64,000 nucleotides of DNA, taken from the NCBI GenBank assembly GCA_022823665.1, contig JAJEHN010000001.1:463917-527916 (forward strand). The letters are read 5' to 3'. The notes beneath the pieces were generated by a model that saw nothing but the letters and a program-made list of their open reading frames with translations, did not search any database and was not told the DNA's origin. Position numbers and translations under genes: made by a program. This document shows, in pieces, positions 56,194-64,000 of this stretch (the stretch's first letter is position 1; every line of letters begins with the position of its first letter). The stretch comes from Thermoanaerobaculia bacterium. GTDB taxonomy: Bacteria > Acidobacteriota > Thermoanaerobaculia > Multivoradales > Multivoraceae.

Positions 56194-57174
56194 TTGCGCC
56201 GCTCCAACCGGGTGCGCCGACACCTGTTGACCTGCACCGCGCTCTCCGCGTGCATGGCTCTGGCGTGCGCGACCACCACCGTCACCGAGCCTGACCTCGC
56301 ACTACGCCCCGAGACGCCGCGGAAGCCGCAGCCCGCCGAACGATCCTGGGACGACCCTCTCGCCGAGCTGACCCGCATCGTTGGCCGCGAGAACGCGGAG
56401 CGCGGGGACGAGCTGCTCGCCCTGTTTCGGGAACGCGGACTGGCCCCCCAGGTCCAGGAGTTCAGGACCGAAGCGACGGAGCGCAGCCCGAGCCAGGTCG
56501 GGCGAAACCTGATCGTCACGATTGGCGACGGGCCGCGCGACATCGTCGTCGGCGCGCACTACGACGCGATTCGACTCCGCGATGGAACGGTCAGCGGCGG
56601 CGCCGTGGACAACGGCGCGGCATCGGTCGTTCTGACACGGGCGGCCCAGACCCTCGCCGGCCGTCAACTGCGCCACCGCGTGCGAGTCGTCCTGTTCGAC
56701 CTCGAAGAGATCGGCCTGCGCGGATCCAGCGCCTACATCGTCAGCGAAGGAGACGGCCGCATCGCCGCCATGGTCAACGCCGACGTGATCGCCGGCGACG
56801 GCACGTTGATGTACGGACCCACGTCGCACGAGGGCAACGACGCCGTCTACCGCAGCCTCCGCGTCGCGTGTACAGCCACGGGCGTCTCCTGCATGGAGTT
56901 CCCTCGCTATCCGCCCAGCGACGACCGCAGCTTTCAGGCCGCCGGCATCCCCAACGTCTCGATCGGCATGAACGAAACCGTCGCCGCCCACCAGATGTGG
57001 CTCGTCCTGAACGGAGGCGCCGAGTCCGGCCTCGAGTCGGGTTTCATGCCTGCCGTCTTCCGGGTCATTCACACGCCCGAGGACACGATGCAACACGCCA
57101 ACGAAACGGCGATGAGGAGGCTCCACGACCTGATCGTGGCCCTCGTGCTCGAACTCGACAAGACGCTCGAGTGA
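56194..57174 (+). CDS. Secreted M28-type zinc aminopeptidase
   Basis: 326 residues from a TTG right after the dioxygenase stop, so co-translation is likely. A hydrophobic signal (LLTCTALSACMALAC) suggests a lipoprotein or secreted enzyme. The M28 ligands are all visible: HYDAIRL, VDNGAAS, DLEEIGLRG, NADVIAG and IHTPEDT. Such enzymes release N-terminal residues from peptides in the periplasm. Start uncertain: GTG codons a little downstream are alternatives. Confidence 0.87.
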   Translation: MRRSNRVRRHLLTCTALSACMALACATTTVTEPDLALRPETPRKPQPAERSWDDPLAELTRIVGRENAERGDELLALFRERGLAPQVQEFRTEATERSPSQVGRNLIVTIGDGPRDIVVGAHYDAIRLRDGTVSGGAVDNGAASVVLTRAAQTLAGRQLRHRVRVVLFDLEEIGLRGSSAYIVSEGDGRIAAMVNADVIAGDGTLMYGPTSHEGNDAVYRSLRVACTATGVSCMEFPRYPPSDDRSFQAAGIPNVSIGMNETVAAHQMWLVLNGGAESGLESGFMPAVFRVIHTPEDTMQHANETAMRRLHDLIVALVLELDKTLE

Positions 57175-57196
57175 ACCCGAGCGACCATGACCGCAC

Positions 57197-57210
57197 GGCC
57201 CTGATGGGCC
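57197..57210. terminator. Short hairpin between convergent genes
   Basis: GGCCC-TGAT-GGGCC perfect 5-bp stem in the 46-bp gap between the M28 and GST genes. No T tract; tentative. Confidence 0.3.
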
Positions 57211-57220
57211 AGGAAACCTC

Positions 57221-57904
57221 TCAGGGAGGATCCGCGTAAGGCTCGTCCTCGGGCACGAACTCCGTCTCCAGCCGGGCCGCCCGGCTCCATTCGCGCATCG
57301 CCATCGTGTCGAGCAGGGCGCGGCAGTACTCCTCGGTTTCGCTGTCCAAAGGAGGATCGTACGTGGCGAAGCGGGACGCGACCGGCAGGAAGTAGGCGTC
57401 CGCGGCCGAGAAGTTGCCGAACAGGTAGGGGCTCCGTGTCCCGAACTCGCCGCGCGTATCGCGCCAGAGGGCGGCAAGCCGTTCGATATCGGCCAGAACA
57501 TCCGGCTCGTGCCCCTTGCCCGGATGGTGCGAGCGGATGTTCATCGGCATCGCCGAGCGCAGCGCCGCGTAGCCGGAGTGGAAGTTCGCTACCAGGGACC
57601 GGGCGCGGGCCCGGGCCCGGTCGTCGGCGGGCCAGACGCCGCGGTCGGGATGGAGGTCGTTGAGTCTCTCGACGATCGCCACCGTGTCGAACGTCGCGAA
57701 GCCCTCGGCGGGTTCGCCCTCCCAGAGCACCGGCACCAGCCGGGCGGGGGACAGGGCGTCGATGTTCGCCTCCCAGTCCTCCGAGTCGAACTTCAGCATC
57801 CGTTCGGAGAACGGGATGCCGAGTTCGGTCATCAGCGCCCACGGCCGGAGCGACCAGGAGGAGTAGTTCTTGTTGGCGATGACGAGCGTGAGCGGTTGCG
57901 ACAT
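57221..57904 (-). CDS. Glutathione S-transferase family protein
   Basis: 227 residues. NKNYSSWSLRPWALMTELGIPF at the N-terminus contains the Ser of the S-S-W-S-L-R-P-W motif of this bacterial GST subgroup, followed by a thioredoxin-like part with SPARLVPVLWEGE (cis-Pro region) and a helical C-terminal domain (LFGNFSAADAYFLPVASRF). It would conjugate or reduce with glutathione. Single gene, ATG at 57904. Confidence 0.88.
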   Translation of the reverse strand: MSQPLTLVIANKNYSSWSLRPWALMTELGIPFSERMLKFDSEDWEANIDALSPARLVPVLWEGEPAEGFATFDTVAIVERLNDLHPDRGVWPADDRARARARSLVANFHSGYAALRSAMPMNIRSHHPGKGHEPDVLADIERLAALWRDTRGEFGTRSPYLFGNFSAADAYFLPVASRFATYDPPLDSETEEYCRALLDTMAMREWSRAARLETEFVPEDEPYADPP

Positions 57905-57964
57905 GGCGGCGGAGGCTAGTCAAGACCGGTTGACTGGGGCAAGCCAGGCGCTATCCTGAGAACG

Positions 57965-58918
57965 GTGTCCCCCACCAAGAGACTGAGCTGCCTGCTCGCT
58001 CCGGCCGTCCTGTTCCTGGCGGCATCGGCCGTTCTGCCGCTCGGCGCGCAGGCTGGTTCCACCTGGAGTCCGCCCGGCGACATCGACGGACTGTGGGACT
58101 TCGCCACCGCAACGCCGCTGCAGCGCCCTTCCGCGCACGCGGACAAGGAGTACTTCACGGCCGACGAGGCGGCCCAGTTCGAGCGGGACACGATCGCGCG
58201 CCGCGCCGAGGCCCAGAAGCGCAGCCCGAGCGTCCACGCCCCCTACTGGCTCGACCACGGGCGCCACGTGCAGGAGTCGCGCCGCACGTCGCTGATCTTC
58301 GATCCGCCGAACGGCCGCATCCCGCCGATGACCGAGGACGGCAGGCGCCGGGCACAGGAACGGCGGGATCTCCGCGCCAGCCCGCCGGCCGGGCCCGAGG
58401 ACCGGAACCTCTGGGAGCGCTGCCTGATGGGCTTCAACGCCGGCCCGCCGATGAACCCGGGCGGCTACAACAACAACGTGCTGATCCTCGTCACGCCGGA
58501 CACCGTGGCGCTACTGAACGAGATGGTCCACGACACGCGGATCGTCCCGCTCGACGACCAGCCCCGGCTGCCCGAGCACCTGCGCCAGTTCAAGGGCGAT
58601 TCCCGCGGCTACTGGGACGGCGAAACCCTGGTCGTCGAGACCCGGAACTTCGACCCCCGGATCAGCTTCGGCGGCTCGGGCGGCAACATGCGCCTCTCCG
58701 AACGCTTCACGCGCTTCGACGAAACGACCCTCATCTACGAGTACACGATCGACGATCCGGAGTCCTTCGAGCGTCCCTGGAGCGCAAGGGTCGAGATGAA
58801 GAAGTCGGACCAGGCGATCTTCGAGTACGCCTGCCACGAGGGCAACTACGGCCTGCTGAACATCCTCGAGTACGCGCGGACGAACGAGAAGCGGGCTGGC
58901 GAGTCTCCAGCGGAGTGA
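57965..58918 (+). CDS. Secreted protein of unknown function
   Basis: 317 residues from a GTG, with a signal peptide (CLLAPAVLFLAASAVLPLGAQA). The mature part is conserved-looking but without a known catalytic motif: GDIDGLWDFATATPLQRP, LIFDPPNGRIPPMTEDGRRR, RCLMGFNAGPPMNPGGYNN, VVETRNFDP and YACHEGNYGLLNIL. This pattern is a common family of acidobacterial and proteobacterial secreted proteins. No enzymatic role can be given. Confidence 0.82.
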   Translation: MSPTKRLSCLLAPAVLFLAASAVLPLGAQAGSTWSPPGDIDGLWDFATATPLQRPSAHADKEYFTADEAAQFERDTIARRAEAQKRSPSVHAPYWLDHGRHVQESRRTSLIFDPPNGRIPPMTEDGRRRAQERRDLRASPPAGPEDRNLWERCLMGFNAGPPMNPGGYNNNVLILVTPDTVALLNEMVHDTRIVPLDDQPRLPEHLRQFKGDSRGYWDGETLVVETRNFDPRISFGGSGGNMRLSERFTRFDETTLIYEYTIDDPESFERPWSARVEMKKSDQAIFEYACHEGNYGLLNILEYARTNEKRAGESPAE

Positions 58919-58928
58919 CTCCCGACGT

Positions 58929-60761
58929 TTAGCCGCCGGAGGCGTACGCGGCAACGTCGTCGCGGTGCGTCCACCAGCCGGGGCTGGTCCACCAGTCGCT
59001 GCCGGGGGGCGGAGTCGGCTGGAACAGGAAGACGCCGGAGGGCGCGAACTCGACACCGCGGAGGCGCTTGCTGAAGGCGCGGATCTCGGAGTAGTTCCAC
59101 ATCATCGTGAACGGCTGATCCTCGGCGACGACGTAGGCCAGTTCGCGGTAGATCGCGGCGCGGGCCTCCGGGTCGAACTCGCGACGGCCGCGCTCCAGCA
59201 GATCATCGACCCGGTCGCTCCTGTAGCCCACGTAGTTCCGGGCGTTGTCGTAGCTGGTCGAGTGCAGCCGGATCGTCCACTGGTCCGGGTCGGTGGTCAC
59301 CTCGTCGGCGTCGGCATGGGCCTGGAACTCGTGTTCCAGCAGGTGCTGTTCGTGGGTCGCGTTCTCGTACTGGCGGAGCGTCAGCTCGACGCCGATGCTG
59401 CGCAGGTCCTCGCGGTAGATGTCCGCCATCTTCACCGCGTCGGCGAAGGTCTGGGCGATCTCCAGCTCGAACGAGAACTTGACCTTCTCGCCGCCGATCT
59501 CCTTGTACCGCCAGCCGTCGTCGGGGTCCGATAGCCAGCCGGCCTCGTCCAGCAGCTCGCCAGCGCGCTCGAGGTCGAACGGGTACTTCGGCACGTCCGG
59601 GTTGTAGCCCATGTGGTCCTTGTCCCAGAGCTGGTCCGTCTCGAGGTAGACGCCGTAGGCGACGTCGCGGATCACCCGCTTCTGGTCGTAGGCGTGCGTC
59701 ATCGCCCGCCGCACCCGCACGTCGGTGAAGAAGGGGTTGCTGCCGTCCTGGTTCCAGCCGATCCGCGAAATCCGCCGCGCTGGCGCCCAACCCTTGACGC
59801 CGAACCGCTTGAACTCCTCGTCGTTGCTCTGGGTGGCGAACTGCTGCGGCGTGAACCAGTACTCGTCGAGCTCGCCCTTCTTGAACAGCAGCAGGCCGAG
59901 ATTGCGGTCGCTCTGGGGCCGGTAGATCACCCGCTTGAACGGCGCCACGCGAGCGGCGTCCGGGAAGTCGTCCCAGCGATCGACGACGATCCGGTCGGTC
60001 AGGGTCCAGGACACGAACCTGTACGGGCCGGAACCGATGACCTCCTCGCGGGCGTAGTGGTTGAAGTACTCGCTGCTGCGCATCGTCGGATCGTTCGCGA
60101 GCTCTTCCGGGTTGTTCCAGATGTGGCGCGGGATCGGCGGCACCCGCATCGCCAGCATGTTCGTGACCAGGGCGTCCTTGAAGTGGAACTCGACCGTCAG
60201 GTCGTCGATCACGTCGATCCGCTCGATCTGGTCGACGTCGTGCTTGTACATCGCCGCCGGCACGTCGTCCGAGGCGACCATGTCGTAGGTGAACTTCAGG
60301 TCGTGCATCGTCCACGGCCTGCCGTCGTGCCAGGTCAGCCCCGGCCGGATGCGCACGCGGGCGCTCATCCAGTCGTCCGCGATCACTCCCTCCTCGACCA
60401 TCGTCTGGTTCCAGACCGTCGTCATGTCGGCGTTGCGCGTCGTCAGCGCCTGGAACAGCGCGCCCGAGAGGTAGTAGTCCTCCCAGAAGATCGCGAAGAT
60501 CGGGTTCAGCGTCCGCGGATCGCCGAGCATGTAGCGGACCAGCGTGTCGTCCCGGGCCACGACCTCCGGCCGGTCGAAGGGGTAGGGCTCGGTCAGCGTC
60601 GGCGGGTTGACGAGCGGGTCCGTAGCCGGGTCGTAGGCCGGGCCCGAGGGACCCGTGGAGCGCTCCGGCAGCGGGCTGGTGCAGGCGGCCGCGAGGAGAA
60701 TCAGGAACCCGGTGAGGACGAAGACGACGGCGGTTCGAAGCGAGAGCGATCTGGTGGACAT
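58929..60761 (-). CDS. Oligopeptide ABC transporter substrate-binding lipoprotein
   Basis: 610 residues with a lipobox (LILLAAACTS). The Family 5 solute-binding pattern is clear: YMLGDPRTLNPIFAIFWEDY, ARVRIRPGLTWHDGRPWTMHD, VIGSGPYRFVSW, VRVRRAMTHAYDQKRVI and NYVGYRSDRVDDLLERG. It would capture peptides or related compounds in the periplasm. No permease or ATPase is adjacent. Start at the ATG at 60761. Confidence 0.9.
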   Translation of the reverse strand: MSTRSLSLRTAVVFVLTGFLILLAAACTSPLPERSTGPSGPAYDPATDPLVNPPTLTEPYPFDRPEVVARDDTLVRYMLGDPRTLNPIFAIFWEDYYLSGALFQALTTRNADMTTVWNQTMVEEGVIADDWMSARVRIRPGLTWHDGRPWTMHDLKFTYDMVASDDVPAAMYKHDVDQIERIDVIDDLTVEFHFKDALVTNMLAMRVPPIPRHIWNNPEELANDPTMRSSEYFNHYAREEVIGSGPYRFVSWTLTDRIVVDRWDDFPDAARVAPFKRVIYRPQSDRNLGLLLFKKGELDEYWFTPQQFATQSNDEEFKRFGVKGWAPARRISRIGWNQDGSNPFFTDVRVRRAMTHAYDQKRVIRDVAYGVYLETDQLWDKDHMGYNPDVPKYPFDLERAGELLDEAGWLSDPDDGWRYKEIGGEKVKFSFELEIAQTFADAVKMADIYREDLRSIGVELTLRQYENATHEQHLLEHEFQAHADADEVTTDPDQWTIRLHSTSYDNARNYVGYRSDRVDDLLERGRREFDPEARAAIYRELAYVVAEDQPFTMMWNYSEIRAFSKRLRGVEFAPSGVFLFQPTPPPGSDWWTSPGWWTHRDDVAAYASGG

Positions 60762-60798
60762 AGTGACGGAACTGTAGCGCGGGCCGGGCAGCGCGCGG

Positions 60799-61164
60799 TC
60801 AGCGCAGGCGGTCGATCCGCCGCCGGTCCCGCTTGGTCGGACGGCCGGCGCCGCGGCGTCTTGACGCCGGCTCCGCCGCCAGGAACGGATCGCGCTTGCG
60901 CGGCTCCGGCTTCGGTGGACTGAGATCCTCGTACAGCCGCGGCGCCTCCGCCTTGGGCAGCGGCTTGTCTCTCAGTTCACGGACGACGAGGATCCGTTTC
61001 CAGTCGCGGATCCTGAACTCGATCCGGTCGCCGACCTTGACCTGACGGTGCGCCTTCGCCTGCTGGCCGTTCACCGTGACCCGGCCGGCGGCGCATGCCG
61101 CCGACGCCTTGGAGCGGGCGCGGAACATCCGCGACACCTGCAGCCACTTGTCGAGGCGGCTCAC
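60799..61164 (-). CDS. S4-domain RNA-binding protein (Hsp15-like)
   Basis: 121 residues from a GTG at 61164. RLDKWLQVSRMFRARSKASAACAAGRVTVNG is a classical S4 domain, followed by HRQVKVGDRIEFRI, as in Hsp15, which binds stalled 50S subunits. The C-terminal 60 residues are strongly basic and Pro-rich. A longer frame upstream would overlap the lpd gene; the GTG avoids that. It lies downstream of the lpd gene on the same strand. Confidence 0.85.
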   Translation of the reverse strand: MSRLDKWLQVSRMFRARSKASAACAAGRVTVNGQQAKAHRQVKVGDRIEFRIRDWKRILVVRELRDKPLPKAEAPRLYEDLSPPKPEPRKRDPFLAAEPASRRRGAGRPTKRDRRRIDRLR

Positions 61165-61177
61165 GTCGACTTCGGCG

Positions 61178-63031
61178 TCACCGCTTTCCGCGCCGCGGCA
61201 GGTAGAGGTCGGTGATCGTCCCTTCGTAGGCCTCGGCGGCGAAGGCAACCGTCTCCGAGAGCGTCGGGTGCGGATGCACCGTGAGCGCCAGATCGGCGGC
61301 CTCCGCGTTCATCTCGATCGCCAGCGCCGCTTCGGCGATCAGGTCGCCCGCGTTCACGCCGACGATGCCGGCGCCGACGACCCGGCCCGTCGACGGATCG
61401 AAGAGCAGCTTGGTCAGACCTTCGGGCCGGCCCAGCGTCAGCGCGCGGCCGGAAGCGCCCCAGGGGAAGACGCCCTTCTCGTAGGCGGTGCCGTTCTCGC
61501 GCGCTTCCGTCTCGGTCAGACCGACCCACGCGACCTCTGGATCGGTGTACGCGACTGACGGAATGACCCGAGCCTCGAAGCCGCTCTTCTCACCCGCCGC
61601 CACCTCGGCCGCGACCTTGCCCTCGTGGGTGGCCTTGTGGGCCAGCATCGGGCCGGGCACCAGATCGCCGATCGCGAAGATGTGCGGCACGTTCGTGCGC
61701 TGCTGATCGTCGACCGGGACGAAACCCTGCTCGTCGACGTGGACGCCCGCGACCTCGGCGCCGAAGCGGTCGCTGTTGGGACGGCGTCCGACCGCGACGA
61801 GGACCCGCCCGAACAGGCCGGAGCGCGACTCACCGTCGTCATCCTCCATGGACACCATCAGGCCGTTCTTCTGTGCCTTGACGCCGGTCACGCGCGTAGA
61901 GGTGTGAATGTCCTCAAGGCGGCCGGCGAGGCGGCGCTGGAGCGGACGGACCAGATCGCGGTCGACGCCGGTCAGGAGCTGCGGCAGCAGTTCGACGACC
62001 GTGACGCGGCAGCCGAGGGCGGCGTAGACCGTCGCCATCTCGAGGCCGATGATGCCGCCGCCGATAACGAGGAGCCTGCCGTCGGGCTCGAAGCCGGGAT
62101 CGAGTTCGAGCGCGTCGGTCGAGTCCCACACGCGCGGGTCGCCTTCCGGCAGGCCCGGGGTCATCGCCGGACGCGAGCCGACGGCGACGATCGCCTGGCC
62201 GAAGGTCAGCGTGCGGCGGCCGCCGTCGCCGTCCGCGACCTCGACTTCGTGCGGACCGATGAAGCGGCCGTGGCCGCGCACCACGTCGACCTTCCGCCGC
62301 TCGGCGAGCTGGGCAAGGCCTCCCGTCAGCCGGCCGACGACTTCCTCCTTCCAGCCCACGAGGCGGGCCCGATCGATCTCGGGCTGGCCGAAGTCGATGC
62401 CGTGGGCCGCGAACCCGGCCGCCTCGTCGATCACCCGGCCCGCGTGCAGCAGGGCCTTGGACGGGATGCAACCGACGTTCAGGCACACGCCGCCGAGGTT
62501 CGCGTGCGGCTCCGCGAGAACGACCTGCCGACCCAGGTCGGCGGCGCGGAAGGCGGCCGTGTAGCCGCCAGGCCCGGCGCCCAGAACGAGAATCTCGGCG
62601 TCGACGTCTCGCGGCGCCGCGACGGCGGGCCCAGCCGATGCCGCGGTCACTTCAGGCGCCGCCGTCTCTGCCTGCGCGCCTTGCGCGACCGGCTCCACCC
62701 CGACCTCCTCGACCGCCGTCGCAGCGGACGCGGGCGGCGGTGCGTGCGGATGCCGCGGCCTCTCCGCCCGATGATCGGGGTGCGACTCGTCATCGGCGTC
62801 GAGAACGACGATCAGGTCCCCCTCCCCCACCTTGTCGCCGAGGGAGACGGCGACCTCCAGGACGACGCCGCAGTGGGGCGACGGCACCTCCATCGACGCC
62901 TTGTCGCTCTCGAGCGTGATCAGACCCGCGTCGACGTCGACGTGCTCGCCGGGCGAGACGAGGACCTCGACGACATCGACCGAGTCGAAGTCGCCGATGT
63001 CGGGTACGACGATGCGGATCGGTTCGGCCAT
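61178..63031 (-). CDS. lpd: Dihydrolipoyl dehydrogenase (E3) with N-terminal lipoyl domain
   Basis: 617 residues from the ATG at 63031. Residues 1-80 are a lipoyl domain with the attachment Lys in LESDKASMEVP. After an Ala/Pro/His-rich linker the flavoprotein begins: GAGPGGYTAAFRAADLG, the redox disulfide GGVCLNVGCIPSKALLHAG near residue 195, NAD-binding GGGIIGLEMATVYAALG, and the catalytic His/Glu HPHPTLSE near the end. It reoxidises dihydrolipoamide in a pyruvate or 2-oxoglutarate dehydrogenase complex. The E2 gene stops 10 nt upstream on the same strand. Confidence 0.93.
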   Translation of the reverse strand: MAEPIRIVVPDIGDFDSVDVVEVLVSPGEHVDVDAGLITLESDKASMEVPSPHCGVVLEVAVSLGDKVGEGDLIVVLDADDESHPDHRAERPRHPHAPPPASAATAVEEVGVEPVAQGAQAETAAPEVTAASAGPAVAAPRDVDAEILVLGAGPGGYTAAFRAADLGRQVVLAEPHANLGGVCLNVGCIPSKALLHAGRVIDEAAGFAAHGIDFGQPEIDRARLVGWKEEVVGRLTGGLAQLAERRKVDVVRGHGRFIGPHEVEVADGDGGRRTLTFGQAIVAVGSRPAMTPGLPEGDPRVWDSTDALELDPGFEPDGRLLVIGGGIIGLEMATVYAALGCRVTVVELLPQLLTGVDRDLVRPLQRRLAGRLEDIHTSTRVTGVKAQKNGLMVSMEDDDGESRSGLFGRVLVAVGRRPNSDRFGAEVAGVHVDEQGFVPVDDQQRTNVPHIFAIGDLVPGPMLAHKATHEGKVAAEVAAGEKSGFEARVIPSVAYTDPEVAWVGLTETEARENGTAYEKGVFPWGASGRALTLGRPEGLTKLLFDPSTGRVVGAGIVGVNAGDLIAEAALAIEMNAEAADLALTVHPHPTLSETVAFAAEAYEGTITDLYLPRRGKR

Positions 63032-63041
63032 CTCGCCAGCG

Positions 63042-64000
63042 TCAGAGCACGACCCGGCGGAAGTCGGCCAGCACGGAACACAGGTGGGTCGTGAAGCGCA
63101 CGGCGTAGGCGCCGTCAATCACCCGGTGGTCGTACGACAGCGAGACCGGCAGCATGAGCCGGGGCGCGAGACCGGCGCCGACGTAGACCGGCCGCCGCAC
63201 GGAGCGCGACACGCCCAGGATGCCGACTTCCGGCGCGTTGACGATCGGCGTGAACGCGGTGCCGCCGATGCCGCCGAGGCTCGAAATCGTGAACGTCGCG
63301 CCCTGGATGTCGGCGGGCCGGAGCTTCCGCTCGCGCGCCCGGCCGCTGACTTCGGCGAGTTCGCCGGCCAGGTCGTAGACGGTCTTCCGGTCCACGTCGC
63401 GAACAACGGGCACGACCAGGCCGTCCGGCGTGTCCACCGCGACGCCCAGGTGGAAGTAGCGCTTGAGAACCAGGGACTCTCCGTCCGGCGCCAGCGACGA
63501 GTTCATCTCCGGGAACTCGGCCAGCGACGCCGCTACCGCCTTCATCAGGAAGGCCAGCAGGGTGAGCCGGACGCCGCGCTCCCGCGCCTCATCGAGATGC
63601 GCCCGGCGGAACGCCTCGAGATCCGTGATGTCCGCCTCGTCGTGCTGGGTCACGTGCGGCACATTGAGCCAGCTCCGGTGGAGGCTTGCCGCCGACAGCT
63701 TGCGGATGCGGCTGAGCGGCTTCGACTCGACCGGCCCGAACTTCGAGAAGTCGATCTCCGGGACCGGCGGAATGCCGGCGCCGGCGCCGGCGACCTGCGG
63801 TCCGCGGCCCGTCATCACCTCCTTGACGAAGCCCTCGACGTCCTCTCGCAGGATCCGTCCCCTGGCGCCGCTGCCGGAGACCCTGCGGAGATCGACGCCG
63901 AGCATGCGGGCGAAGCGCCGCACCGCCGGGCTGGCGTGAGGCGGGGCGGAGGTCGCGGCCGGCCCGGCGGCCGCGGGGGGCGGCGGCCGGCGACCGCGGC
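63042..64000 (-). CDS. Dihydrolipoamide acyltransferase (E2), partial
   Basis: The frame is open to the window end, so the N-terminus (lipoyl domain(s)) is missing. Seen here: an Ala/Pro linker (PAAAGPAATSAPPHASPAVRRFARMLGVDL) leading into the peripheral subunit-binding domain (SGSGARGRILREDVEGFV), then the catalytic domain with the active-site His in YDHRVIDGAYAVRF near the C-terminus. It transfers the acyl group from lipoamide to CoA. Pyruvate or a branched-chain substrate cannot be distinguished. Operon with the E3 gene. Confidence 0.92.
   Translation of the reverse strand, partial: RGRRPPPPAAAGPAATSAPPHASPAVRRFARMLGVDLRRVSGSGARGRILREDVEGFVKEVMTGRGPQVAGAGAGIPPVPEIDFSKFGPVESKPLSRIRKLSAASLHRSWLNVPHVTQHDEADITDLEAFRRAHLDEARERGVRLTLLAFLMKAVAASLAEFPEMNSSLAPDGESLVLKRYFHLGVAVDTPDGLVVPVVRDVDRKTVYDLAGELAEVSGRARERKLRPADIQGATFTISSLGGIGGTAFTPIVNAPEVGILGVSRSVRRPVYVGAGLAPRLMLPVSLSYDHRVIDGAYAVRFTTHLCSVLADFRRVVL

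Noticed and set aside
56206..56222. GGTGCGCCGACACC near the M28 gene start as a further repeat copy
   Set aside because: Only a short match to the repeat end without the hairpin part; likely chance at this GC content.

Overview
The window is a GC-rich bacterial chromosome segment (by eye about two thirds G+C) with dense coding on both strands. GTG and TTG starts are common, as are 1-4 nt GTGA/ATGA/TGATG overlaps between consecutive genes. Secreted proteins, a TonB receptor, lipoproteins, paired phosphodiesterases, many short-chain dehydrogenase and enoyl-CoA hydratase type enzymes, a phytanoyl-CoA dioxygenase-like protein and a giant subtilase with an Acidobacteriota-style C-terminal domain suggest a diderm heterotroph, plausibly Acidobacteriota (Thermoanaerobaculia-like) or a relative. 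That assignment is inference; no rRNA or marker phylogeny is available. No tRNA, rRNA, CRISPR array, prophage or insertion sequence was seen.

Layout. 1-4.8 kb: a minus-strand operon of two metal-dependent phosphodiesterase paralogues (one membrane-anchored, one lipoprotein), a small ribbon-helix-helix-like protein and a membrane protein cut by the window edge. 4.9-13.5 kb: sulfotransferase-like protein, HTH-DUF433 protein, Mrr-type nuclease coupled to a secreted Cys-rich protein, a short adenylate-forming enzyme, a secreted matrixin-type metalloprotease, and an AAA/DUF4143 ATPase under a 16-bp-arm palindromic operator. 13.5-24.7 kb: periplasmic PQQ dehydrogenase with a Tat-type Rieske partner, an aldehyde-dehydrogenase-fold protein, an ABC exporter translationally linked to a VapBC module, a GNAT/MenC-type pair, an SDR and an enoyl-CoA hydratase. 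24.7-33.7 kb: an 8.4-kb subtilase gene preceded by a separate gene for what looks like its prodomain. 34-43.7 kb: NAD salvage (nicotinamidase-like, nadE, pncB) fused into one operon with a bacterial Elp3, and close by a methyltransferase resembling Trm9, which in eukaryotes acts on the Elp3 product. 43.7-46.4 kb: an SCP2 / sulfotransferase / DUF1214 triad. 46.4-49.3 kb: both subunits of DNA topoisomerase VI, an enzyme typical of archaea. 49.3-58.9 kb: TonB receptor with a tandem LolA-like partner, DUF898 plus M48 protease, dioxygenase, M28 peptidase, GST, a secreted protein of unknown function. 58.9-64 kb: oligopeptide-binding lipoprotein, an Hsp15-like S4 protein, and the E3 and (partial) E2 subunits of a 2-oxoacid dehydrogenase complex.

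The most interesting items are the Elp3 plus Trm9-like pair sitting in an NAD-salvage neighbourhood, the bacterial topoisomerase VI operon, the split prodomain/giant subtilase, the large operator over an apparently leaderless DUF4143 ATPase gene, and an interspersed hairpin repeat (two perfect 30-nt copies 11 kb apart plus diverged relatives, one inside a coding sequence).
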